Shown: positions 26,231 through 34,778 of the stretch, in pieces
How positions within the stretch are numbered: the first letter of the stretch is position 1
Layout: the number at the start of each line of letters is the position of its first letter
Program-made: the position numbers and the translations under genes
Assembly: GCF_021391675.1 (NCBI RefSeq)
Contig: NZ_CP090095.1
Span: 3,601,501 to 3,665,500, forward strand
Reading direction: 5' to 3'
Origin: Neorhizobium galegae
GTDB lineage: Bacteria > Pseudomonadota > Alphaproteobacteria > Rhizobiales > Rhizobiaceae
DNA: 64,000 nt
Notes under the pieces: generated by a model
Told to the model about the DNA's origin: nothing
Databases searched by the model: none
Seen by the model: the letters and a program-made list of their open reading frames with translations, nothing else

Positions 26231-27164
26231 TGCGCATGAATACCCGCTTGTAGCTGAAGGCGAGCGTCACGCAGATCACGAACAGCACCACGCCGACGGC
26301 GCTGCCGAACCCGACCTGCATGCGGGTCACCCCGAAATTATAGAGGAACGTCACCATCGTCTGCGTCGAGTTCGACGGGCCGCCGCCGGTAAGCGGCATG
26401 ATCATGTCGAAGAGCTGCAGCGAGCCGACGACTGCAAAAAAGACGGAGAGACGCACGGTGGAGCCGAGCAGTGGCAACGTCACGAGCCGGAACTTCTGGA
26501 AACCGGTCGCACCGTCGATGTCTGCCGCTTCCAGCACGCTCTTGTCGATCGCCTGCAGACCGGCAATGAAGAGCATCATGTGAAATCCGAAATACTTCCA
26601 GACGACGACGCCCAATATCGCGTACATCGCCACGTCCCGGTCGGCCAGCCAGAAAGGCGGTTCGACGCCGATGAAATGCGAGATGCCGGCGACGAGACCG
26701 AAATCCCCGTCATAGACGAAACGCCAGATCATGCCGGCCGCGACGTCCGCAAGCACGTAGGGCAGGAAGAAGATCAGCCGGAAGAACAGCGCGCCCTTGA
26801 TCCGGCTGGAAATCATCGTCGCCAGCCAGAGCGCCAGCGGCACCTGCACGCAGAGCGAGGCGAGCACGATCAGGCCGTTGTTGATCAGTGCCTGGGTGAA
26901 GGCACTGTTGCGGAAAATGAGCTGGTAGTTGCGCCAGCCAACCCATTGCGTCGGGCTACCATAGCCGTTCCAGTTGTAGAAGGAATACCAGGCGGCTTCG
27001 CCCATGGGCAGAATGACCAGCACCGTGAACACAAGAAGCGCCGGCGGCAGGAACAGGATCAGCACCGGCCACTTGCTGTTGGCGAGCGACCGCTTGCTGC
27101 GCCGCGAGACCGCAAGCGTTTTCCCGGAAGGCACGGCGTTGGCAGACATCAGCGTATCGCTCAT
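26223..27164 (-). CDS. Sugar ABC transporter permease, MalF type
   Basis: A 313-residue permease. A helix at about 30-50 (WPVLILFLPPALLVFTVLVI) is followed by a YNWNGYG-type periplasmic loop and five more helices. The EAA loop is LEAADIDGATGFQKF followed by VTLPLLG. The start at 27164 is chosen because the frame upstream lacks homology character; AAAGG lies about 14 bases before it, so initiation may be moderate. It pairs with the MalG-type permease encoded 8 bp overlapping downstream. Confidence 0.9.
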   Translation of the reverse strand: MSDTLMSANAVPSGKTLAVSRRSKRSLANSKWPVLILFLPPALLVFTVLVILPMGEAAWYSFYNWNGYGSPTQWVGWRNYQLIFRNSAFTQALINNGLIVLASLCVQVPLALWLATMISSRIKGALFFRLIFFLPYVLADVAAGMIWRFVYDGDFGLVAGISHFIGVEPPFWLADRDVAMYAILGVVVWKYFGFHMMLFIAGLQAIDKSVLEAADIDGATGFQKFRLVTLPLLGSTVRLSVFFAVVGSLQLFDMIMPLTGGGPSNSTQTMVTFLYNFGVTRMQVGFGSAVGVVLFVICVTLAFSYKRVFMRND

Positions 27165-27260
27165 CGATTTTTCGAGCCTTTCAGGCTGCAAAACGGCGTC
27201 AGGCGAAAACAGGAACCGGCGCTCCCGGGGTCAGGACCTCAAGGAGCGCCGGCACTGCGC

Positions 27261-28556
27261 TTACTTGCGCTCGAGAGAATAGGCATCCTCGATCTGCTGC
27301 GCGGCGGCAGCCGGCTTCATGCCGCCGGAAACCACTTCCACGCTGACGTCGTTGACGATCGCGCCAACATTGGGACCGAGATCCTGGTCGAGGAAGTTCT
27401 GGTGCCAGGTTTCCCTGGCAAGAGCTTCGGCAACTTCCTTCAGCAGCGGCTTGGAGATCGCTTCGCTCGCACCCTTGGCGACGGGCATGATCTGCGTATC
27501 CCTGGCGAGCACCTTCTGCACGTCGACGCTCGCCATGTAGCGGAGGAATTCTTCGGTTTCAGGCGGCGCGTTCTTGGTGACCACCCATCCGTTGAGACCG
27601 CCGAAACTGTCGGTGGTAACACCGGGCCCTCCGCTGACGACGGGGAAGGGGAAGCGACCGATATTGTCGTCGGCAAGGCCTTTGCGGCTCGTCGAATTCG
27701 ACGCCTGGGTCGCGGGCGTATTCTCGAAGCTCAGGATGAGCGCGGCACGGCCATCGCCGAACGTGGCAAGCGCATCGTTCCAGGTTGCACCCAGATAGCC
27801 GTTCTGGAACGGTTCAAGCTTGCCGAGCTCAGCCATGCGCTCGCCGGCCTTGACGAAAGGCTTGCCGGCGAATCCATCGTTCTTGCCTGCCTTGGCGTCG
27901 GCAAAGCCCTTTTGCCCCGCCTCGCGCATCGAGAGATAACTCCAGTAGAAATGCAGGGGCCACTTGTCCCGCCCGCCGCCGGCAATCGGCGTCACGCCTG
28001 CCTGCTTCAGCGCCTTGACGGCACCGAGGAAATCGTCCCAGGTCGCGATCTTCGAGGCATCGACGCCGGCCTTCTTGAACAATTCCTTGTTGTAATAGAA
28101 GGAAACGAGGCCGCTCTTGAAGGGCGAAGCCCAGACCTTGCCGTCGAAGGTCAGACCGTCGACCGCGGAGGCATTCACCGACTTGCGCCATTCCCCTCCG
28201 TTGGCATCGAGCGCCGCATTGATCGGCCGCAGCGTGCCGGTCTCGGACTGCGCCTTGAGCACGCCGCCACCCCAGCTATAGAAGATGCTCGGCGCATCGT
28301 TCGACTGCAGAAGCGTCGGCAGCTTGGCTTTGAAGGCCTGGTTTTCGAGGAATTGCAGTTCGACCTTGACGCCGGGGTGCTTGGCCTCGAAATCCTTGGC
28401 GATCTGGTTCCAGACGGCTATGTTCCCAGGCACCTGCTCGACATGCATCCAGCGAATGACGCTGTCCGCCGCAGCAACGCCGGCCGTAAAGAGGCCACCC
28501 GCGAGAGCGACGGCGGTCGCGGAAATCAGACGCATCCTGTGATATCTGTTGGACAT
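27261..28556 (-). CDS. Sugar ABC transporter substrate-binding protein
   Basis: A 431-residue periplasmic protein (family 1 sugar-binding). A Sec signal peptide covers residues 1-29 (LISATAVALAGGLFTAGVAAA). The mature protein begins with IRWMHVEQVPGN and has the typical WNQIAKDFEAKHPGVKVE and IFYSWGGGVLKAQ segments. It selects the imported sugar or glycoside. GGAGG lies 10-14 bases before the ATG at 28556. The 96-bp gap to the permease gene is the usual place for differential expression. The ligand is unknown; a di- or glycoside is likely from the MocA/ThuA pair opposite, and a sulfoquinovosyl glycoside is a further possibility because no other importer sits beside the smo genes. Confidence 0.92.
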   Translation of the reverse strand: MSNRYHRMRLISATAVALAGGLFTAGVAAADSVIRWMHVEQVPGNIAVWNQIAKDFEAKHPGVKVELQFLENQAFKAKLPTLLQSNDAPSIFYSWGGGVLKAQSETGTLRPINAALDANGGEWRKSVNASAVDGLTFDGKVWASPFKSGLVSFYYNKELFKKAGVDASKIATWDDFLGAVKALKQAGVTPIAGGGRDKWPLHFYWSYLSMREAGQKGFADAKAGKNDGFAGKPFVKAGERMAELGKLEPFQNGYLGATWNDALATFGDGRAALILSFENTPATQASNSTSRKGLADDNIGRFPFPVVSGGPGVTTDSFGGLNGWVVTKNAPPETEEFLRYMASVDVQKVLARDTQIMPVAKGASEAISKPLLKEVAEALARETWHQNFLDQDLGPNVGAIVNDVSVEVVSGGMKPAAAAQQIEDAYSLERK

Positions 28557-28590
28557 TGAAGGCGCTCCTCCCAAAGCTTTATTCCTGTAT

Positions 28591-28607
28591 CCGAATTAAA
28601 TAATCGG
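28591..28607. promoter_or_regulatory. Upstream copy of the putative ROK-regulator site
   Basis: CGAATTAAAT (28592-28601) sits in an imperfect dyad (CCGA...TCGG, 28591-28607) 36 bp upstream of the binding-protein gene. The same 10-mer occurs at 28741-28750 beside the ROK regulator gene, so one protein could bind at both ends of the intergenic region. Confidence 0.5.
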
Positions 28608-28724
28608 CAAGCCTGTCGCATCTGTCAATAGCCCCACGCGACATTCCCGGATTTTGGCGAAATTTGCGCCTTTCCCTGCTTTTATCTATTGCACACCGCC
28701 CAAAATCGGCTCTAGAACAAAGCG

Positions 28725-28766
28725 GATTTAATTTGCACCTCGAATTAAATGACGGTTCGGTGCAAA
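28725..28766. promoter_or_regulatory. Nested inverted repeats upstream of the ROK regulator
   Basis: ATTTAATT (28726-28733) and AATTAAAT (28743-28750) form a perfect 8-bp dyad with a 9-bp spacer. Interleaved with it, TTTGCACC (28732-28739) and GGTGCAAA (28759-28766) form a second 8-bp dyad. A/T-rich TTAATT-type dyads suit NagC/XylR-like ROK repressors, so autoregulation plus control of the divergent importer is likely. Confidence 0.55.
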
Positions 28767-28788
28767 AGCCGACGAGTGCGCAGAAGAG

Positions 28789-29988
28789 ATGAAAACCGCC
28801 GATCCAGAACTCATGCGTGCGATGAACCGCCTCAGCGTGCTGGATACGATCCGGCGGCGCGGTCCCATCTCCCGCGTCGAAATTTCCGAGCGCACCGAAC
28901 TTTCGACAACCACCGTTTCCGCCATCACCGGTTCGCTGCTGGATGACGGGCTGATCCTGACGCGCCACGAGGGCGATATCCGCAACGAGGCGGTGCGTGG
29001 CCGGCCGCGCGTCATGCTGGAAGTCAATCCGGATGCCGCCCGCGTCGTCGGCGCCAAGATTGCTGCAAGCCGCATGGTCTTCGTCGTCACCAATTTCCGC
29101 GGCGACGTACTCTCCAAGCTCACCCTGCCGATCCGGATCGACCGCCAGCCGATCGCCGTCATCGCCGACCTCGTGGAGGACGGCGTGCGCCGCTGCGTCG
29201 TCGATGCCGGCCTGTCGCTGGAGGATGTCGACAGCGTCTGCCTCGGGCTTCCGGGCGTCATCGAACACCGCACCGGGCATGTCCGTTCGAGCCCGATCTT
29301 TCGCGAGATCAACATTGATTTTGCTGCCGAAATGTCGGCGCGCCTGTCGACCCCGACGATCGTCGAGAGCGATGCTCATGCTATCACGCTTGGCCATCAC
29401 TGGTTCGGCAAGGCCCGCGATCTGCAGGATATGGTCCTGATCTCGCTCGAACAGACACTGGGCCTCGGCGTGCTGCACGGCAACCGGCTTTTCCGCGGCG
29501 CCGGCGGCCTCAGCCACAATCTCGGCGATCTCGTGCTCGGCACGGGACCGCAGGGCATCGTGAGGCTTTCGAGCCAGGCCGGAGAAAGCGCCATCCTCGG
29601 CGAGCAGCAGGCGGACGGGCGCTTTGCCGAAGCAGTAAGGCTCGGCCGCGGCATGACCCATGTCCAGGCACTGATCCAGGCCGACGACGACCGGCTGATC
29701 GCCGCAGCCGTTCGCGCCGGCGAGGCTGTCGGGCTGACGGTCGCCAATATCGTCACGCTGTTTGCGCCGCCGCGTGTCATCCTCGTCGGCTCATCGCTGG
29801 CGCTCGGCGAACCGTTCCTGAACAGCCTGCGCGATGCCTATGCGCTCGCCATTCCGCCGTCGCTGAAAGGCGTCAGCGAACTCGTCTTCGACGATTCGAC
29901 CGACGATTTCTGGGCGCAGGGAGCTGCCGCCGTCGCACTTTACGAGCTTTACGAATCGCCCTGGAGCACCACCGGGCCGGCGCTCTGA
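28789..29988 (+). CDS. ROK-family transcriptional repressor (NagC/XylR type)
   Basis: A 399-residue protein with an N-terminal winged helix (10-65, RVEISERTELSTTTVSAITGSLL) and a ROK sugar-kinase-like domain (80-390). The latter has the DVDSVCLGLPGVIEHRTGH segment and a GNRLFRGAGGLSHNLGDLVLG region. The usual ROK zinc cysteines are absent from this last segment, as in some XylR-like proteins. It probably senses the sugar brought in by the divergent importer and binds the TTAATT-type dyads in the 232-bp gap. The MocA gene follows after 47 bp, so regulator, MocA and ThuA genes are likely one operon. Confidence 0.9.
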   Translation: MKTADPELMRAMNRLSVLDTIRRRGPISRVEISERTELSTTTVSAITGSLLDDGLILTRHEGDIRNEAVRGRPRVMLEVNPDAARVVGAKIAASRMVFVVTNFRGDVLSKLTLPIRIDRQPIAVIADLVEDGVRRCVVDAGLSLEDVDSVCLGLPGVIEHRTGHVRSSPIFREINIDFAAEMSARLSTPTIVESDAHAITLGHHWFGKARDLQDMVLISLEQTLGLGVLHGNRLFRGAGGLSHNLGDLVLGTGPQGIVRLSSQAGESAILGEQQADGRFAEAVRLGRGMTHVQALIQADDDRLIAAAVRAGEAVGLTVANIVTLFAPPRVILVGSSLALGEPFLNSLRDAYALAIPPSLKGVSELVFDDSTDDFWAQGAAAVALYELYESPWSTTGPAL

Positions 29989-30035
29989 CGCGCGCCAAGG
30001 CACCAGAAATCATCAGCATTCATCGGGAGGAAACT

Positions 30036-31139
30036 ATGGATAAAGTCGGTATCGGCATCATCGGATGCGGCAATATTTCGGGCGCCTATCTGAAAGCGAT
30101 GACCACAGCCTTTCCGATCCTCGATATCCGCGGACTGGCCGATCTCAACCGCGATCTGGCCGATGCGAAAGCCTCCGAATTCAATCTCCAGGCCCGTACC
30201 GTCGATGAGCTGCTCGCCGATCCGAAGATCGAGATCATCGTCAACCTGACGATCCCCAAGGCGCATGTCACTGTTGCCCTGCAGGCGCTCGACGCGGGCA
30301 AGCACACCTATTCGGAAAAACCGCTCGGAATTAATTTCGCGGAAGGGAAAAAATTGGCGGAAGCCGCCAAGGCCAAGGGTCTGCGCATCGGCGCTGCCCC
30401 CGACACCTTCCTCGGCGGCGGCCACCAGACCGCCCGCGAACTGATCGACCAGGGCGTCATCGGCCTGCCTGTCGGCGGCACCGCGACCTTCATGTGCCCG
30501 GGCCACGAGCGCTGGCATCCGAACCCGGCCTTCTATTACGAGGTCGGCGGCGGTCCGATGCTCGACATGGGTCCCTATTACATCACCGATCTCGTCAACC
30601 TGCTTGGCCCGGTCTCGCAGGTCGCGGGCTTTGCCATCACGCCCCGCAAGGAGCGCATCATCACCAGCGAGCCGCGCAACGGCGAGCGCATTCCGGTACA
30701 TGTTCCGACCCATGTGGCCGGTGTCATGGCCTTTGCCAACGGCGCGGTCGTTCAGATCGGCATGAGCTTCGACGTCGCCGGCCACAAACATGTGCCGCTG
30801 GAAGTCTACGGCACCGAGGGCACGCTGATCGTTCCGGACCCGAACCGTTTCGAGGGGCCTGTCGGTTATCTGAAGAAGGGCGGCCAGTTCGAGGACCAGC
30901 CCACCACCCTGCCCTATGCGGACGGCAACTACCGCTCGATCGGCGTCGCGGACCTGGCCCACGCGATCCGTTCCAACCGACCGCACCGGGCGAACGGCGA
31001 TCTGGCGCTGCATGTGCTGGAGGTCATGGAAGCCTTTCACACGGCGTCCGCCGAAGGGCGCACGATCAAGATCACCACGGCCACGGAGCGGCCCGCTCCG
31101 CTGTCGGAATCGCTCGTCGATGGACGGCTGGCGAAATAA
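30036..31139 (+). CDS. Gfo/Idh/MocA-family dehydrogenase (ThuB-like)
   Basis: A 367-residue NAD(P)-dependent dehydrogenase. The Rossmann loop is GIIGCGNISGAYLKA (7-21), the catalytic EKPLGINF sits near residue 90, and the C-terminal sheet domain includes GGGPMLDMGPYYITDLVNLLG. With the ThuA gene 18 bp downstream it mirrors the thuA-thuB pair of rhizobia, which oxidises trehalose or other disaccharides to 3-keto forms. Expected role: oxidation of the imported glycoside. Some family members act instead as NAD-dependent glycosidases; that cannot be excluded given the sulfoquinovose genes nearby. GGGAGG lies 7-12 bases before the ATG. Confidence 0.9.
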   Translation: MDKVGIGIIGCGNISGAYLKAMTTAFPILDIRGLADLNRDLADAKASEFNLQARTVDELLADPKIEIIVNLTIPKAHVTVALQALDAGKHTYSEKPLGINFAEGKKLAEAAKAKGLRIGAAPDTFLGGGHQTARELIDQGVIGLPVGGTATFMCPGHERWHPNPAFYYEVGGGPMLDMGPYYITDLVNLLGPVSQVAGFAITPRKERIITSEPRNGERIPVHVPTHVAGVMAFANGAVVQIGMSFDVAGHKHVPLEVYGTEGTLIVPDPNRFEGPVGYLKKGGQFEDQPTTLPYADGNYRSIGVADLAHAIRSNRPHRANGDLALHVLEVMEAFHTASAEGRTIKITTATERPAPLSESLVDGRLAK

Positions 31140-31157
31140 TTCTGGAGGACGAACAAA

Positions 31158-31799
31158 ATGCGTGAAGCACTCATCGTATGGGGCGGCTGGAGCGGCCACG
31201 AACCGCAGGAATGCGCCGAAATCATCAAGGACATGCTCGAGGAAGACGGTTTCAAGGTCTATCTCGAACATTCGACCGAGGCCTTCGCCGACCCATCCAT
31301 TCACGATCTGAGCCTCATCGTGCCGATCATGACCATGTCGAAGATCGAGAAGGAGGAGGTGAAGAACCTCGCCGCAGCCGTTGAGAAGGGCGTCGGCATT
31401 GCCGGTTATCACGGCGGCGCAGGCGACGCATTCCGCGAGTCGGTCGACTACCAGTTCATCATCGGCGGCCAATGGGTCGCCCATCCAGGCAACATCATCG
31501 ACTACACGGTCAACATCACACGGCCGGATGATCCCTTGATGGAGGGGATCACCGATTTCCCCTACACGTCCGAGCAATATTACATGCATGTCGACCCCTC
31601 GAACGAGGTGCTGGCCACGACCACGTTTACCGGCGACCACGCCTACTGGATCGACGGGGTGGTGATGCCGGTCGTCTGGAAACGCAAATACGGCAAGGGC
31701 CGCGTCTTCTATTCCTCGCTCGGCCACCAGGCGAAAGAATTCGACGTGCCGCAGATGAAGACGATCTTCCGCCGCGGCGCGAACTGGGCGGCGCGGTGA
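31158..31799 (+). CDS. ThuA domain protein
   Basis: A 213-residue ThuA-like protein (glutamine-amidotransferase-like fold). It contains LIVWGGWSGHEPQECAEII (5-23), KGVGIAGYHGGAGDAFRES (about 78-96) and TSEQYYMHVDP. ThuA proteins are needed with ThuB dehydrogenases for disaccharide use; they are thought to act on the 3-keto sugar. GGAGG lies 10 bases before the ATG. The two-gene set with MocA is complete, and the importer lies divergent on the other side of the ROK gene. The palindromic repeat follows immediately. Confidence 0.9.
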   Translation: MREALIVWGGWSGHEPQECAEIIKDMLEEDGFKVYLEHSTEAFADPSIHDLSLIVPIMTMSKIEKEEVKNLAAAVEKGVGIAGYHGGAGDAFRESVDYQFIIGGQWVAHPGNIIDYTVNITRPDDPLMEGITDFPYTSEQYYMHVDPSNEVLATTTFTGDHAYWIDGVVMPVVWKRKYGKGRVFYSSLGHQAKEFDVPQMKTIFRRGANWAAR

Positions 31800-31807
31800 G
31801 GCAGTCT

Positions 31808-31938
31808 GATCTCCCCCCTTGCGGGGGAGATGCCCGGCAGGGCAGAGGGGGGTGCTGCGGCACATTCTTCGACAACTGAGTTCGCTGCACCCCCCCTCTG
31901 TCACCTCCGGTGACATCTCCCCCGCAAGGGGGGAGATT
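31808..31938. repeat. Rhizobiaceae palindromic intergenic repeat, copy 1 (two units)
   Basis: Two related units of about 47-52 bp in opposite orientation. Unit 1 (31808-31854) has a CTCCCCC-TTGC-GGGGGAG stem followed by a GGCAG...AGAGGGGGGT tail. Unit 2 (31887-31938) is its inverse: CCCCCCTCTG tail first, then the stem. The tails face each other across 32 bp. The pair lies between two convergent genes (thuA-like and the GH31 gene), where it can also act as a strong bidirectional hairpin. A second pair in the opposite arrangement is at 49731-49908. Confidence 0.85.
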
Positions 31939-31957
31939 GGGAATTTGCCGCAGCGCC

Positions 31958-33949
31958 TCACATTCCCTTCAACGCTGCAAACATCTCCGCAAACGACGCA
32001 TCCGTCCGATAAAACACCGGCGGGCTACCGATCGGCGACGCAACCGTCACATCTTCCCCACCTGCATATTCCTTCCCGCTCCACACATGCACCCACCTCA
32101 TCCCTTCCGGCAGATAGACGTTCCGCACCTCCTGCGCTGCATGCCAGACGGGCGCCACCAGCAGTTCCGAGCCGTAGAGATAGGCATCCTGGATGGCATA
32201 GGTCTTCGGATCGTGTTCGTGATGCAGGAAAAGCGGCCGCTGCACCGGCAGACCTCGCGTGACAGCTTCCTTGGATAGCGTCTTCAGGTACGGCGCCAGA
32301 TGCACATAAATCCGCGTCATCCGCGCAAAATGTTCCAAAACCTCAGGGTCTTGGTCGATCTGGATATTGTCACGTGGCCGGTTGCCCTCGTGGCTGCGCA
32401 TGACCGACGTGAAGGCCGCCATTTCCGCCCATCGCATCAGCAGTTCCGGCGTGCGGACATTGCCGAACAGGCTCGTATAGCCGCCGATATCGGAGTGGTG
32501 ATAAGCATTGCCCAACAGGCCGGATGAAAGCGCCGCGCACATCACGGTGACGAGCCCGTCATGGCGCGAAAAATCCACCGACTGGTCGCCGCCCCACAGC
32601 AGCGGGCAATGTTTCTGCACGCCGGTGAAGCCGGCCCGCATGAAGAACAGCGCCTCGCCCGTCTTGCCGCGGCTGGCGATCGCCTTGGCGTTGACTTCGG
32701 CCCAGAGGGTCGGCCAGGCATTGTGCATCAGCTTGGCATCGATGCCGTTCGCAAGTTCCACGTCGATCGGCAGGTATTCGCCGAAATCGGCCATCCAGCC
32801 CGTCAGCCCGAAATCCAGCATACGGCGACCGATGACCTCCTCGGCAAACCAATCGGCCGCTTGCCGATTGGTGAAATCGACGACGCCACAATCGAACTCG
32901 CCGAAATCGACGATCGCCGTGCGGCCGAGCTGATCCTTGGCGAAATAGCCCGCCGCTTCGGCTTCCGGAAACAGTGAACCATCGACACAGAGATAGGGAT
33001 TGACGTAGCCGAGGAAGCGGATGCCTTCGCCGTTCAGCTCCGCGATACGCTGGCGCAGGTCCGGATAACGCTCGTCATTCGCCCGCCAGTCCCAGAACAG
33101 CCGCGATCCGAACGAGGTCTGGCGAAGGCCGACCCAATCCTCGCACCAGAGGCCGGAGACCTGGACGCCGGCACTGCGCATCTTTTCCAGCCGCTCGAAG
33201 GAATTGACGCCGTCCTTGAGGCCGATGATCGCGCCCTTGTAGACCCAGTCCGGCAGCTCCGGCTGCCGCCCGAACCGCAGCGACAGCGCCTCGACCAGTT
33301 CGACGAAATTCGGGGCGGCAAACAGTTCGATCCGCTCCGGCACCGCCCAGGCTTCGATCTCGTGAAACGTCTTGCGGCGAAAATCGAAGACGGAATAGGC
33401 GGTCGTCTCCACATGCAGCGCGTAACGCGACGAGGAGATGTAGGTCGGCTGCGGGTAGTTTGTGTTGTAATAGTCGCCACCCGCCTTGTCCTTCAGGTCA
33501 GACTTGAAGGTGATCTCGCTCGTCTTGTCGCGGCCGACGCCGGGCTCCGAGGTCCAGAGCGGGAAGCGGCGCCCGCGCATGTCGAAATAGGACATCTGCT
33601 CGCCGCCGCCCCAGACATGCTCGTCAGTGTCCGCATGAATTCGGATCCAGAAGCGGTTGATCGTCTCGTCCAATGAGCGGAAGTGCACGGCGGTTTCCGA
33701 GACCGTCAGTTCCAGCCGCGGCGCCCGGCCCTCGGCCTCCGAAAGGCTGATCGTGTTGCCATCGACATCCGCATGGCGCAGCGCGCTGCGCTCGACGATG
33801 TAATCCTCGACCTCGAAATTGCCGCGGTACATGTCCATCCGCTCCTGTCCCTGGCCGACGAATATGCATGGCGAGGCAGCGCTGTGCCGCAGGATGCTGC
33901 GGCCGTTCAGCGATATGGAAAAACCGTCTTGTGTCGTCTCGAATTTCAT
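31958..33949 (-). CDS. smoI: Sulfoquinovosidase, GH31
   Basis: A 663-residue retaining alpha-glycosidase that releases sulfoquinovose from sulfoquinovosyl glycerol or sulfolipid remnants. The sulfonate-binding KERW set of the Agrobacterium-type enzyme is present at exactly its numbering: Lys245, Glu270, Arg283 and Trp286. The nucleophile is Asp388 (GWMADFGEYLP) and the acid/base is Asp455 (WGGDQSVD). The perfect numbering supports the ATG at 33949 although the ribosome site is weak. No signal peptide is seen, so it acts in the cytoplasm on an imported glycoside. It lies 22 bp after the GntR gene on the same strand and next to divergent smoCBA. Confidence 0.95.
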   Translation of the reverse strand: MKFETTQDGFSISLNGRSILRHSAASPCIFVGQGQERMDMYRGNFEVEDYIVERSALRHADVDGNTISLSEAEGRAPRLELTVSETAVHFRSLDETINRFWIRIHADTDEHVWGGGEQMSYFDMRGRRFPLWTSEPGVGRDKTSEITFKSDLKDKAGGDYYNTNYPQPTYISSSRYALHVETTAYSVFDFRRKTFHEIEAWAVPERIELFAAPNFVELVEALSLRFGRQPELPDWVYKGAIIGLKDGVNSFERLEKMRSAGVQVSGLWCEDWVGLRQTSFGSRLFWDWRANDERYPDLRQRIAELNGEGIRFLGYVNPYLCVDGSLFPEAEAAGYFAKDQLGRTAIVDFGEFDCGVVDFTNRQAADWFAEEVIGRRMLDFGLTGWMADFGEYLPIDVELANGIDAKLMHNAWPTLWAEVNAKAIASRGKTGEALFFMRAGFTGVQKHCPLLWGGDQSVDFSRHDGLVTVMCAALSSGLLGNAYHHSDIGGYTSLFGNVRTPELLMRWAEMAAFTSVMRSHEGNRPRDNIQIDQDPEVLEHFARMTRIYVHLAPYLKTLSKEAVTRGLPVQRPLFLHHEHDPKTYAIQDAYLYGSELLVAPVWHAAQEVRNVYLPEGMRWVHVWSGKEYAGGEDVTVASPIGSPPVFYRTDASFAEMFAALKGM

Positions 33950-33971
33950 CTTGTCGGTACTCGATTGTTGT

Positions 33972-34676
33972 CTACCGCAGCCGCGATACGTATCGCGCCA
34001 CGGAATGGTCGAACCATGTGCGGGAAACCTCGGCCAGGGCGCCGTCCTGTGTCTGGCTCGTCCGGAGCACGTGGGGGATCGGCGCGCCCGGCTTCTGGCC
34101 GAAGGCAGGCGGCGCCCAGTCGGGCACGGTGTCGAGGTCGATCTTGTCTTCCGCCCGGACGATCCAAAGACCCAGCCGGGTGCGGTAGTAGAGATAGAGG
34201 GACTCCGACAGCTCCTCCGGGGTGATCGCCGCCACATAGGAACCGTCGAGCCAGATCTCCTCGAGTGCCGCGACTTTGCCCGACAGCCGGCGGATGCGGC
34301 GGATGCGATGGCCTTCCGGCGAAAAGCCGAACTTCGGCAGGTCCTTGGGTTTGTCGAGCCGCATCACGTCGAGCAATTCCGCAGTCGGCAGACCGCCGCC
34401 CTGGATCAGTTCCAGCCGGAACATCGCATAAACGCTCTTCGGATCGCTGATCGCTCGGACGTAGTTGCCTGACCCCTGCACCCGCTCCAGGAGCCCGCGG
34501 TTCTGCAGTTCCGCCAGCGCCTTGCGCAGCGTGCCGACGGCAATGCCGAGCTGCACCGCCATGTCGCGCTCGGGCGCCAGCTTCTCGCCATCGACGAGCC
34601 GGCCGGCCGCGATGTCACGAACCAGCAGCTCGGCAATTTGCAGATAGATCGGCAGGCTGCCCGGATAACTGTCCAT
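33972..34676 (-). CDS. GntR/HutC-family regulator of the sulfoquinovose genes
   Basis: A 234-residue regulator. Residues 8-72 form the GntR winged helix (LAPERDMAVQLGIAVGTLRKALAELQNRGLL). Residues 90-230 form a UTRA ligand domain with the FSPEGHRIRRIRR and EEIWLDGSYVAAI strands. It is encoded between the sulfoquinovosidase (same strand, 22 bp) and divergent smoC (102-bp gap), so it probably controls both. The ligand is likely sulfoquinovose or its glycoside (inference). GGAGGGG lies 9-15 bases before the ATG at 34676. Confidence 0.9.
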   Translation of the reverse strand: MDSYPGSLPIYLQIAELLVRDIAAGRLVDGEKLAPERDMAVQLGIAVGTLRKALAELQNRGLLERVQGSGNYVRAISDPKSVYAMFRLELIQGGGLPTAELLDVMRLDKPKDLPKFGFSPEGHRIRRIRRLSGKVAALEEIWLDGSYVAAITPEELSESLYLYYRTRLGLWIVRAEDKIDLDTVPDWAPPAFGQKPGAPIPHVLRTSQTQDGALAEVSRTWFDHSVARYVSRLR

Positions 34677-34712
34677 AAGCCGTTTCCCCCTCCCCGGGAA
34701 TGACGCACTCAA

Positions 34713-34735
34713 ATTGATACACTATTGATTTACAC
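34713..34735. promoter_or_regulatory. Candidate operator between smo regulator and smoC
   Basis: ATTGATACAC (34713-34722) and ATTGATTTACAC (34724-34735) form an imperfect direct repeat with an 11-bp period in the A/T-rich core of the 102-bp divergent region. The period of one helical turn suits two monomers on one face. No strong dyad is visible, so the assignment to the GntR protein is tentative. Confidence 0.4.
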
Positions 34736-34778
34736 AAACGCGGATGATATTCAAGTGCCAGGAGTTGAGGAGAATCTG

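Noticed and set aside
26154..28559. An 801-codon open frame on the + strand opposite the sugar importer genes
   Set aside because: Its product is rich in His, Arg, Asp and Glu without domain character, a normal mirror of GC-rich genes on the other strand; the leftward genes have clear families.
31808..31938. CRISPR-like or transposon-end repeat
   Set aside because: Only two mutually inverted units per locus, no regular spacers, no cas or transposase gene nearby; the units match an intergenic palindrome family.
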